Below are positions 23,001-34,000 of a stretch of 64,000 bases of DNA, in pieces. Every line of letters begins with the position of its first letter. Position 1 is the stretch's first letter. The DNA is taken from contig NC_086357.1 of NCBI RefSeq assembly GCF_036324505.1, positions 18,788,793 to 18,852,792 on the forward strand, written 5' to 3'. Made by a program: the position numbers and the translations under genes. The notes under the pieces are model-generated. The model was not told the origin of the DNA. It saw only the letters and a program-made list of their open reading frames with translations, and did no database searches. The stretch comes from Eleginops maclovinus (Eukaryota > Chordata > Actinopteri > Perciformes > Eleginopidae).

Positions 23001-24444
23001 GCTGTTTGCTGTTTTACATACTTAAAAAAAGGGAATATCTTTAGTTATTGAGTATTAGTTGGACGTTCCAATCACTTTTTTGGGACATTTCAAAGCAATT
23101 TTTTTTTCTTCACCTTTTTATTTGTATTTTTACTTATTTTATGGTTTGTGAGCTGAGCGTTGTGATTTTGTATTTTATTTAATTATTTCTATGTTCAGCA
23201 CTTTGGTTTGGAGGTTTTAAAGTGCTTTACAAATAAATCTGTATTGTATTTAAGGAAGTGCTAGGGACATCTAAAATATTGTCACATTTTATATACGGAA
23301 TGATTGGTTTTTAGCAAATAATTCAACAATAAATAATGAGTTATGTATGGGTTTAAGCCACTGAAAACAACACCTAAAAACTGAGTGGCAAATAACACAA
23401 TAAAAATAAAAGAAACATTATGCCGACTCTTCATTTGCTTTCATTTAAGGCTCCCTCAAGTCCCTTACACCGCTTAACATGATCGCTGAAAGTGTTTTTG
23501 TTAGTATACCCAAGGTTTTCCTTCATATCAGAAAAACCTAGATAACAGTGGAGCGTGTTCAGCAGAGACCGCCCGGACTTTGTGACTGTGACAAGCAACA
23601 AACAGCTGTTCAGCAAACCAACTTACACCTGACTAATGTGGGAAATGTTCTGACTCACTGTATCAGTGATGCACAGACAGCAATTTTATGATGAATACCT
23701 ACCCAGCACAACCATGACTGTCTTGATGAGCTTGATAGGAGTCCTCTTTCGGTTGATGGAGCCGCTGGTGTGCGGTGAAAGCACTGCCGTCTTCCTCTTG
23801 ACGTAGGTGTAAATCCTTGTGTAAATGACCACCATAACCAGGAACACCAACAGGTTAGACACAGACCAGAAGATCAGGTAGCTCCTGCTGAAGATGGGAG
23901 CCAGGCTGGAGCAGTCTGCGATGTTGCAGATGCAGTTCCAGCCTAGACTCGGCACAGCACCCATAAAGATGGAGATGGCCCACACCAGCACAATCAGCAG
24001 GGTCACCCTCCTCTTCGTCAGGTTGCTGTGGACTTTCCAGTTAAGGACGGAGATGTAACGCTCCAGAGCAATCACCAGTAGGTTAGCCAATGATGCGGAG
24101 AGACTGACATCCAGAAGACCTTGACGGAAGAAGTATTCCTTAACTGTGAGTGTCCTTGACAACTTCCCTGTGTTAAACATCAGGTACACGTATGCTATGC
24201 CCGCCAGGAAGTCAGAGGCGGCGAGGTTGGATAGAAGATAGTAGAAAGGGTAGTGAAACCTCTTATTGGTGATGACAGCAGCTATGACCATGGAGTTGGA
24301 GACCAGGATGAAGCAGCAGAAGATAGAGCCCGCCACTCTCATCAGGATGAGCTGCGTTTGGTTCCAACTGTCTTTAGCACCGCTGTTGTTGTAGAAGAAG
24401 CTCATTGACTCATTATAATGGCAGGTTTGGTTCTCTTGGGCCAT
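20047..24444 (-). CDS. lpar3: Lysophosphatidic acid receptor 3 (356 aa, two coding exons, complete)
   Basis: A class A G-protein-coupled receptor for the lipid mediator lysophosphatidic acid, acting at the plasma membrane. Coding exons 23703-24444 and 20047-20375 join in phase within TM6 (VVLG|AFVICWTPG), the conserved intron position of the LPA1-3 (EDG) receptors. Visible features: a short N-terminus with NQT, NES and NNS glycosylation sites; seven hydrophobic segments; the TM3 start RQGLLD with the Arg-Gln pair used for lipid headgroup binding; ERY in place of DRY; CWTPG in TM6; NPCIYSY in TM7; and a Ser/Thr-rich tail. LPA3-type signatures are FHYPFYYLLSNLAASDFLAG and PHTSGSINRKRTPIKL, closer to LPA3 than to LPA1 or LPA2. 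I chose the ATG at 24444 because a splice acceptor (TTATGCAG) lies 13 nt upstream at 24458, so the upstream in-frame Met is intronic. Confidence 0.95.
20376..23702. other. lpar3 coding intron; includes a LINE-tail fragment near 23194-23251
   Basis: Intron of 3.3 kb. It holds a 24-nt direct tandem duplication (20437-20484, unit taaatgcgcgaatatttact plus four bases). At about 23194-23251 the string CAGCACTTTGG...AAAGTGCTTTACAAATAAA resembles the 3' tail of L2/CR1-type LINEs. Otherwise I see nothing. Confidence 0.55.
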
Positions 24445-25207
24445 TTTAGAGGCGAGTCTGCATAAAGAGAGGGAGAAAACAGAGGACTTTATCAACTCAT
24501 GCATTAAGGCAGAGGAACATTTTTTATGTGCTCTATGATAACAATAACTTTGGATTTTAGGCCGTTGACATTAGAAGGAATGAGTTTGGTTTCTGGGAAA
24601 TTATAATTAAAAAAAAATAAAAGTGAACTGTTTTCTAACACTTTACAGACCAACAATTGTTAATGAACATAATCAGAGATACAAAGTCTAAATTAAATGC
24701 TTTTAAGTGAGATCAGTACTTTTTCTCCCAAGGCCAAAAGAGATTTATTGACCAATGGCAATACAAAAAGCCTATTACTGTGAGAAGATGCTTTGAATAA
24801 AACCGATATCAAAGTTAGCTCTATACATTTGAACAAGATAGTGACCATAGTTACAATAAAATTAGACAAAACACGCTCATTGAAGTGACCTGAGCAATTT
24901 CTGTTGAGTTAATCCGCATTTTCTACCTGTTCAAACATGTATTTAACACTACAGACATGGAACAAAACAATAATCCAACGCAACACAGGCTAAAGTACAG
25001 TTTCCTCCTTGTCCCGAGAAGCCTTTATTATGCAATGAACTTTACTAGCCTACTACCTGTCCGACTTGGTCTACTAAAACCAGCGAAGAAGGAAAGGGAT
25101 AAGAAAAGTACTGGCAAAGAAATATAAGCTCTTGCTGAAAACATAAAATAAAACAGACGAAACAAATCATTTTGGCCAACAGACAACAACAAAGACAAAA
25201 GAGTTAC

Positions 25208-25560
25208 CTGGGAGTCTGAACCAGGTGAGGTTACCTGTGCTACAGGGCTGTCCGTGTTGAGTCAGTAGACTACAAGTTGCGAAATCTTCCGTGCCAAGTT
25301 ACTGAACTGAACATGTTTCCCCGCAGCAGTGCGCCTCTGCAGCTGTGGACAGAGGGAGGTGACAGCAGGCAGCGAGAGGACGAAGTGGAGGCAGAGAAGT
25401 GGAGCGGAGTGTCTCCACTCCTGAGGCTGCAGCAGCTCGGTGACGTAGAGGGCGTGTCCGCCCGGTCTGACATGCGAATTCCTCCGGGTGACCGCACTCT
25501 GCACCGCAAGCTCACTGTCCGATCAAAACACTGCTGGTCACTGCACTGAAGTGTTGCCAA
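25208..25560 (-). promoter_or_regulatory. lpar3: Probable lpar3 first (non-coding) exon and promoter
   Basis: The acceptor before the coding exon shows that lpar3 has an upstream non-coding exon. A donor at 25207 (TCCCAG|GTAACTC on the minus strand) borders a stretch much richer in GC and CpG than its surroundings (about 25310-25545), as expected for a vertebrate CpG-type promoter. The transcription start is not fixed. Open frames on both strands here are by-products of the GC content. Confidence 0.55.
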
Positions 25561-27193
25561 ACTCTGACTTATTTTTCCAAATTGAATAAACTATTGTACT
25601 TCCATGTAAGTGTTTTTTTCTACGCTATTAATCGAACCCAACACTATTTAGCTCATCTGGAGAAGCACGTGTTTTCCTATTTGATCCCCTTCTGTGCTTT
25701 AATCATGTCTTTCAGTTTTTTCCATTTAAAGTACACTACATTTTAGAGGAAAGCACTTCGTTTTACTCTACAAACATCAGGCTACTTGAAAGCTTTACAT
25801 AACAAGATAAAACAATCCACACTAACCCATTGATAAAACCAAGGTTCCCATTTGTTAGGCCCCCCTTTACATCAAAGCAGATTCTGGTTGGGTTGGCTAT
25901 AACCAGAAGAAAAAGTATTTTTTGCAATATTTGACAAAAACGTTAAGCCTCAAGAACTGTTTTTGTTCCCCCCATTACCTTTATGCCACTATTCATCTCA
26001 TCCTTCTTCAACTATATCAAGTACGTACAGTTAGCTCCACCAAACAGAAACATCATAGGCTTCTTTGTATTTCTATTAATACAGGTAGAATATAATATAT
26101 AATGGCAGTCACACAGGAGCTGTATTTCTCTTTGAGAATTATTTTAGTTCTAATACTTTGAGTATGTATTGCTGATAACAGCTCTTAGTGGATATCATCT
26201 TACATCGGATTTGAATACAGGGCTTATCGTTGTAAGAGTATTTTTATGTTGTTATAAAAGGACATCAGCACTTATTCTACAACTGAAAATTCAGTTCAGT
26301 GTATACGTTTTTTGGTTCAGTTTACTTCTTTCATAATGGCGCAGAGCCAATTCACAAACATACTGAATAATCCTGATAAACATGAAGATTGAAATAACAA
26401 AATAGGTAGATTTCCCTTTAAATTGCATGTAAGGTGTTTAGACCTGAACATCTGTTCATATGTAAATCCAAAATAATTGCTGTCATTAAAGCAGTGCTCA
26501 CTCCTATTTTACACAAATCTGCCTGCTTTGTTTAAGTCAGCACACACGTATGTTGACATTTGTACTACACTCTGGACACTGGAAAGCAACAGTGTGGTTG
26601 TTGACCAAAATCAAACAGCCAGATCTGTTGAAAGGTAATCCTTAAGAGTGAATATCCTGCCCTTGTCTTTGCTAGATGGAAATCAAATATGACTTAGGGG
26701 CATCCTGTCTCATAGGAAAAACACTCTACGAGGGGGACACTTTATGATATCTTGTAAAACCACCTATACATCACAGACATTATTTTGGCACATCCAGGCT
26801 GAAATTTATCAAGAGATGTTTTAGTTGAAATCACGAAGCACCGCATATTGAGACTTTGTTGGAGGCATTTCCTTAAATGATTGATCACGTTGTAGGAGCA
26901 AATTACCCTTAATTTGAGCTCACAACGTGAGGAAAAGTCTTGCTGGAACTTGTCTTAACATCTCAACTTGCTCATAGATTTGTTTATAAAACCGACTCAT
27001 GCAGTCTCCTGGTTTAGTCATTTAAAACACCCTGTCTTACGCAATCTCAGCTGTGAATATCTTATGCAATTTAAAGAAACATTTAAAGCACCAAATATAT
27101 TTCTACGCATGGAAGGCATTTGTTGAACTGTTATGTTGTTAATATTTTATATCAAGTTCCCATAACTTCTTATATTATATTGACCATGTAAGT
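25561..27193. other. Intergenic, nothing recognised
   Basis: AT-rich DNA upstream of lpar3 with no coding exon or transposon end that I can support. Confidence 0.5.
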
Positions 27194-30077
27194 CAGGGGT
27201 TTTCAACTGGTTTTGTCCCAGGGACCACCATTCGGACTAGAAAGCAATCCGCGGCCCACTGATGTGCCTGCGCGTGCGCGTGTGTATTTGGTGTTACATG
27301 CATAGCTCAATGCATGAAACATGAAAGAGAGGCCACGCAGATTTTATAATAATAAAAGTAGATTTATTAAATTAAATTAAATTAAAGATTATTTTAAAGA
27401 AAGAATAAAGAATAATAAAGTGTTGTGCAATTCAGTATTGGGAAAAGTAACTAAAAATGTCATGCAAAGTCAGTCTAGGTGTGTGACAAAACAACAACGG
27501 AGAACAAAAATCCAACAACACCGGAGAACCAAAATCCAACAAATGAAGACCAAGGCAGCCTCAACTGCTGGCTGGTCAGGGCTTTTATAACCCAGCCAGG
27601 ACAGACCTGTCACCAATCACCTGCTGTAGAGACAGAGAGATTGAGAAAAGCAGAGAGAGATTGAGAAAAGCAGGGAGAGAGAACAGGCTTACCATTAACA
27701 CAGGGCGGGGCCTAAACCCGCCAGGGTCGTAACAGTGAAAACATGGGAGAATTAGGCCTACCTGTCAGTGTGATATCTGGGCGTGGTGAAGTCCACACAG
27801 CCTGTCTATTCGTGGCGAAATGGTAGACAGAGACAGTCTCATGTCATTCTCTGGATCAAGCCTAGCCCTGTACTTATTCTTTAAGTACGCCAGTGTAGAA
27901 AAACCACTCTCACACAGGTATGTGGTTGGAAAGGGCAAAAGACACCTCATTGCTTTTGCAGCAAGCTGTGGAAATTCTGTCTGGCAACTTATCCAGAATT
28001 TAACAAGGGGCTGTGTGTCGTACATATGCCTCCTGACAGAGTCTGTGGACATCTCAATCAGCTTATCCTCTTCCACAGCCATCAGACTTGACCCTACTGA
28101 TGCATCGTCACTGAATGGGAGCAGGATCCACTTGCTGTCACGGCGCCACTCTTCCGAATCAGTGAAGTACTTTGCGAATTGACGCACAAGCTTCCTCAAA
28201 TGCTCACATATAGTGTCGTTGATGTCAGTGCTGTCAGGGTATTCCTCAACTGAAGGAAACATCGCCAAGTTATTGCTCTCCACTCGTTCGATCCACTTTG
28301 ACATTTTTTTCACAAATGCGTCGAGCTTCTCGTAGAGCTGCATGACGTTTGCATCTCTCCCTTGCATGGAGCTGTTCAACTTGTTCAGCTCTGCAAAAAC
28401 ATCTGTGAGGTACGCCAGCTTAGTTAACCAGTAACTATCGTTGAAATTGGAAGCCAGATCAGAATGCTTCTCGCACAAGAACTCGTAGATAGCTCCGCGT
28501 AGTTCAAACACACGGGCGAGCACAGCGCCGCGAGACAGCCAACGCACCTCTGAATGATAAAGGAGAGAGCTGTGTTCACTTCCCAAGTCATGGCATAGGG
28601 ATGAAAACAGGCGTGTATTCAATGCGTTTCGTTTTATGAAGTTGACCGTCTTGACAACGACATCAAACACACCACTGAGCTCAACACTGAGATCTTTGGA
28701 GGCGAGAGCCTCTCTATGAATCAGGCAGTGTGTCCAAATTACCCCCGGAGCCACCCTCCTTACATGCGCAAACAGTCCAGTCTTGCTGCCACTCATGGCT
28801 CGGGCCCCATCGCTGCATAATGCAACGCACCTCTGCCACGAGATATTGTGCTCCGTGAAAAAATCGTCCAGTGCTTTAAATATTTCTACACCGGTAGTTC
28901 GCCCGGGCAGTGGTTTGCAAAAAAGAAATTCCTCGCACATAGTGCCACTGTCCTCGTATCGCACAAATGTTAACAGTTGCGCATCATTAGTAACATCTGT
29001 CGTCTCGTCGATTTGAAGGGAAAACAGAACTGTCTGAAGTTTTGCCATCAGCTGGTCTTTGACATCATTTGCCATTTCCCCAATTCGTCTTCCGATTGTG
29101 TTGTCTGACAACGGAATAGTTTTTAATTTGTTGGCACATTCTTCGCTTACCATAGCTCTGCACATATCTATGGCTGCTGGCAATATAAGCTGCTCTGCAA
29201 TGGTATGGGGCTTCTTACTTTTTGCAACCCTGAGAGCGACCAGATACGATGCTTTCAGTGCGTTTTCATTTATTTTTGCACTCTTCCTCATGGTAGCCTG
29301 CTGTCCTTTGAAATCACGCAACATCTGTTGCATGTACTCAACGGGTTTGGCCTTCAAGTGGACGTGATGCGTCTCCATATGCCGCGTAAGTTTCGACGGC
29401 TTCATAGCTTCATTACAGAGAATTGTTGAACATACGAAACACAGTGGTACCTCCTCTCCTGCTCTGTCTGTCGTCACTGTGAATCCATATTTAACATATT
29501 CCTCATTGTATTTTCTTTTTCGTCTTTTTTGCGAAGTTGACGCTTCGGAAGCCTGTCCTTGCCCTATCGTGGCGGCCTGTCCCTCTGTCGTGGCAGCCTG
29601 ACCCTCTGTCATGGCAGCCTGTCCCTCTGGCACTTTCCTCACTACAAAACGATCCATTGGTGCTAGATATATAGCTAGAATAGTACATATGTAACAAATG
29701 TTTGCTGTACTACAACCTATCTTAAAATACTCTCGTCGGCTATGCTTATAAATGTGTGTCAACTTTGCTCGCAAGACTGTACGTAATGAATAATAAGTGA
29801 GGTTAGCGACGCAACTCATTACCATTAGCGAATCACAGGCTACCATAGACTGGATAGGCGCAAGGCTACATTCTGTCAGCTTGAATTTCCTTTATATTAT
29901 TTTAAACATATTTTTCACGATATGTAACGGTATTCTGGAAATGTGTTGAAATATCAAAGCGAATTTATATTAAAAAAAAACAATGGTGAACTGATCAACA
30001 TAGGCTCTTGTCACGGACCACATGCAATGCCGCCGCGGACCACCAGGGGTCCGCGGACCACCGGTTGAAAACCCCTG
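27194..30077 (-). mobile_element. Apparently intact autonomous hAT transposon, Buster type
   Basis: 2,884 bp bounded by CAGGGGTTTTCAACTGG at the left and the matching CCGGTTGAAAACCCCTG at the right. The target octamer ATGTAAGT is duplicated exactly (27186-27193 and 30078-30085) and fits the nnnTAnnn preference described for the Buster group of hATs. It encodes one full transposase on the minus strand (27765-29657). A second copy in the same orientation lies at about 50405-53284. Confidence 0.93.
27765..29657 (-). CDS. hAT (Buster/ZBED5-like) transposase, 630 aa, uninterrupted
   Basis: A DDE-type cut-and-paste transposase of the family that gave rise to vertebrate ZBED5- and FAM200-like proteins. 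The N-terminus carries a short degenerate repeat (EGQAA, about residues 11-30) and a basic KRRKRK stretch. A BED-type zinc finger follows (Cys73, Cys76, His93, His98). Catalytic Asp candidates are Asp217 (IDETTD) and Asp283 (CSDGARAM), the conserved Cys-x2-His is C311/H314, and the third acid is probably Glu583 in CESGFS within the C-terminal hAT dimerisation region. No stop or frameshift interrupts it. I start at the Met at 29657 (MDRFVVRK): the upstream extension of the same frame lacks conserved features, and the finger and basic region follow this Met at the usual distance. It lies between host genes and reads in their direction. Confidence 0.9.
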   Translation of the reverse strand: MDRFVVRKVPEGQAAMTEGQAATTEGQAATIGQGQASEASTSQKRRKRKYNEEYVKYGFTVTTDRAGEEVPLCFVCSTILCNEAMKPSKLTRHMETHHVHLKAKPVEYMQQMLRDFKGQQATMRKSAKINENALKASYLVALRVAKSKKPHTIAEQLILPAAIDMCRAMVSEECANKLKTIPLSDNTIGRRIGEMANDVKDQLMAKLQTVLFSLQIDETTDVTNDAQLLTFVRYEDSGTMCEEFLFCKPLPGRTTGVEIFKALDDFFTEHNISWQRCVALCSDGARAMSGSKTGLFAHVRRVAPGVIWTHCLIHREALASKDLSVELSGVFDVVVKTVNFIKRNALNTRLFSSLCHDLGSEHSSLLYHSEVRWLSRGAVLARVFELRGAIYEFLCEKHSDLASNFNDSYWLTKLAYLTDVFAELNKLNSSMQGRDANVMQLYEKLDAFVKKMSKWIERVESNNLAMFPSVEEYPDSTDINDTICEHLRKLVRQFAKYFTDSEEWRRDSKWILLPFSDDASVGSSLMAVEEDKLIEMSTDSVRRHMYDTQPLVKFWISCQTEFPQLAAKAMRCLLPFPTTYLCESGFSTLAYLKNKYRARLDPENDMRLSLSTISPRIDRLCGLHHAQISH

Positions 30078-33000
30078 ATGTAAGTAATTCAATTAGATTT
30101 GATCTCCTGTCTTGCTCACATTATCAATATAAGAGAAGCTGAATGTGCACACTGGCAGCAAAGACTGGATTCACAATATACCATCGGACAAATGAGATCA
30201 TAAGCTTTACTACAATCTTTACTCCAACACTTGAAAAATAAATTACAAACATCAATGCACCTTGTTGCTTAGCTCCAGTGTTTGCAGCCACAGTTCAGTG
30301 CAGAAAACACTGAATCCAGTACTTCTAACTTAAGGCGTAAACAGACCTTAAAAAGGCCCACTTCTCAACAGCATCCTGAACTTCAACAGATACTGTGAGG
30401 AAACCTTATCGGTTCAAGTTCCAATTCTTTAACTCAAGCGCCAGCTTCATGTTTAAGAGATGGAACAGGTTTGGCATTTCATATTGCACTTCACAGAATC
30501 AGTAACTCTACAATCTTCAAGGATTTGATTTGTTGATGTAGTAATCAGTTTCAGACATCTGATTCCCAGCATCCTCCTCGTGCGTGATCCGTGTCCTCTG
30601 GGAGGTGGGACAGCTGTCAGCTGATCAGTATGACATCATCACCTTCAGGAACTCTGCAAAAACAAGATGCCAAAAGAAGAATGTCTGATCAACACCAAAG
30701 TACATATTTTCTACTCTCTGTGAAAATTGAGCTTAATGTACGCATCATCAAATATTTAAGAGTTAAACTATTGTGACATTGGCATGACATATTGTGTTAC
30801 ATCAAACATAGAAATTATGAGGAAGTTAAATTCAGACCCACATCTGCTTGTTCAGACTGGTGAAAATAACCGTTGCTGCATTACTAAATTGTTGTTGTGA
30901 TAACCCCCAGATGCAGGATAAGGTCTGGATTTCTGTGGCCGTACTCACAAATATTCTGACTATTATCACGCTAGTCTTAAGGAGTCTTGGTTAAGGAAAA
31001 TCCTGAGAGCAAAACAGAGCAAAGTAGGAAAATAGACTTTAACGAAAGGAGGTGATTCATAATCGTAATTGTCAAGTTCTAAGATGCTTTCTGAATCTTA
31101 ACTGAAAGGGTAAATTCATAGAAAAAAATGCTAGTTGTACGTTTTTGGTCAATAAGATCAACTTCTAGAAAAAAAAAGGACCTTTATGGCCTTTGGTGAT
31201 TGTACCCATTCTCAGAATTAATCCCCCAAAACAAGCATTTGTCACTTGAAAACGAAACCTTTTCAGTATTGCTTCATAACACGTTCTTGTGTTTTGAGGT
31301 GTTTGCTCTAAAGGCAAATCTACAGTAAACGGGTCTCTTCTTTAACAAATCTGTAAACGATTAGACATGTTTTTGCCTTCATTTTTATGAACTGCCATAA
31401 GCAGCACATTTTCTGCTTAGTTAGCGGACCAAATCTCAGACACTGTATACCACAAACTGCTGCAGATGTGAATGTATTTCACAGATAAAAACAAAGATTT
31501 GTTTAATCTTGCCCTTGGAAAGCCAAACTGAGTCTTTGCTACTCTATTCATACATTACTTCTATGCACATCATTGCATTACCTTCGTCACACATATCTAC
31601 TCTTTACTGTAACATGCCGTGTAACACAGTTAATAAACTAAAGCAGATGCCTTCAGGACATCGATCAGGAGAGTATTTGTGTCATAGTGCAGATCTGATG
31701 AGCCATTTCTCTGACCCATAAAAGGTCAGGGAGCCCAAAGGATATCATTCAATTTCATTCACAAGAGTCTTGAGCCACAATATATTATTTGAACTGATTA
31801 ACTTGCTTTATATATGTTCCAAATGAAACATATAGCAATACAAAGTTTTTAATCCAAATGAAGGGTGACTCTCGCTCCTTAACTTGCTTTGCTAACAAGA
31901 TCACTTGCAGTAGAAGAGATAACAGTTGGAAGAAGCTAATTACATGTAGATTAAATTTCATCCAGTACGACATCAACATGTTAAATGAGAACACTGATCT
32001 AATTTCTGTAAGCAGAGAGAGACAAAGATGCTAATAATAATGAAATTTGGTCAGTTTAGAGGCTGCAAATGACTGCACTTACACAGAATCTGTGTAACTT
32101 GACAAGAGTAGTTCTTAATGTCCTTTAAGTCAGCTACTTCTAAAAACGCCACTGGCTGTTTTATCTCCACAGACAAGATACATGTTCAATGGTCCGTCTT
32201 GCATTACTTACACAGTTGCCAAATTGTAATGGCCCTGTAACTGAGACCTAACTTCCTTAAATGCTGCCGGAAAGCATGCAGGATAGATTGCAGTCAATCT
32301 TGATGGAAGAGCACTGAAAGTGACGTTACACACTGTAAAAAAAAAGGCAAAGAAAAAGGTCTATCCTTAACATATCATCTCACTACATCATTAATAATAT
32401 TTTCAAACATTTGAGGCTCTGGTTTGCAGCAAAATAGTAGCTTAACATTTAAGGATGCTGTACAAATCAAGACATTAGCTTGTTTGCAAATGTATTTTTG
32501 CAATAAGTTATGAAATAGAGAAGAGATATACGAGAAGAATGATGGAGTAGAAAAAGTGTAATAGTTAGGGGAAAAGATCCATGTCTCCGTCAACAGTAAA
32601 GCCTTTCCCTGATACCAAAATAGGGCAATTTAATATTATGTTAAAAAGCAATTACATTTTGTTTTACAAATCTGAAAAAAAAGAAAAATGCAGAACCAGT
32701 TAGTAAGAAACCGCAGTCTGAGGATGTGCTGCCTGTGTTTGAGCTCTTTCACTTTTCAGCTTTGTAGAAACAGACAGGTTAAAGAGGAAGCGAAGACCAT
32801 TCAGCGAGAAGAAGCGTCACATTGCGTGTAAATGTAATGTTACAGCTTCAATATTGAGAAATTAAACGTGAGAGATGCAACTCAATATTCAGACATGTTA
32901 GGAAATACTTTAAAAAAGGAGAATAAGAGGTGATGACAAAAACACAGGGATTGTTTTAAATCTTTCTTCAAAATAAAACCACACAGACACGCACACCGGG

Positions 33001-34000
33001 GAGCCATTACAATATACTATATTGCACATTTAAAGACAACTCGGGCCTCACAGGCAAATCCAATAACTCTCAACGAACCGACATGTTTTAATAAAACTTC
33101 TCCCTTTCTCGATTGGTTGAGTCTTGACCGTTGCCTGTGTATGTGGGAGGCAAAACAGCAAGGATGGCTAGAGGGGTTGAGAGGGAGGGAAAGACGAGGG
33201 GTGAGGGGGGTTCTTCCCAGTGCACAGCCTCAGTTTCTCTGTAATCAGCCCATCACTGGGTGTGGCTGCATAGCTCCCACCACTAATTTCATTGCTCTCA
33301 GACCACGTAAGCCCGAGCCAAACCACAGCGTGGAGGAAACTCCAGTCTACTGCATGCTGATGATAGAGATTGGATCATAGAAAAGGAATGAGCAAAAGAC
33401 GGGGACGTATAGAAAAGTACGATGCCTTGCTGTAGCAACAACTTGTTAGCAAAGCAAACAAATCAGAATTGTTACCATATGTGTTATGCCTCCACATTCA
33501 TTTAGAGTGATTAGTTAAATAGAAACAGGTCAGTAGATTATATAATTGAAAGGAAGCAAACTCTTTTGATAATTAATATTGACAAATGACAAACAATAGA
33601 TGCAGCTTCTCAAACCAAGAGGATTTGTTGTTTTTCTCAGTATTTTTTAATGATTGATGACTGAATGTCAGTTGCAGCCCTACATCTTTTACATCAATAC
33701 CCAATAATGAATGGACAGATGTATTTTAAAAAAGTGGGTATTAACAAAGGGGGAAATGTTTTAAAACAGATCAAAGAAATAAAAGTTCTAATAATCTTCA
33801 GACAAAACCCTTGCTTGACAGGACAACATCCTTAAGGGAGATTTTAGAGAGCAGGATGTCAGTTTTAATCTTAAGTCATCTTTGAAAATACAACGAGAGG
33901 GAAAGACAGGTTCCAGGTGCGATTACAGGTGTTCAGCAGAGTGTGTGAATGAAGAGTAAATACTGGTACAGCTTAATAATGACTGCAAACCGTATCGTAC
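30078..34000. other. Intergenic / probable mcoln2 3' end
   Basis: No clear coding exon. The last short coding exon and 3' UTR of mcoln2 should be here, because exon 13 ends with a split codon and a donor at 34000. One candidate acceptor (minus strand, around 33350-33360) would add only a few residues and a stop; I could not confirm it. Confidence 0.45.

Noticed and set aside
24445..24504. Upstream in-frame Met at 24504 for lpar3
   Set aside because: A splice acceptor at 24458 separates it from the coding exon, so it is intronic; the Met at 24444 fits the family length.
27194..30077. Possibility that the 630-residue protein is a domesticated host ZBED gene
   Set aside because: Perfect terminal repeats, an exact target duplication and a second copy nearby show that it is a mobile element.
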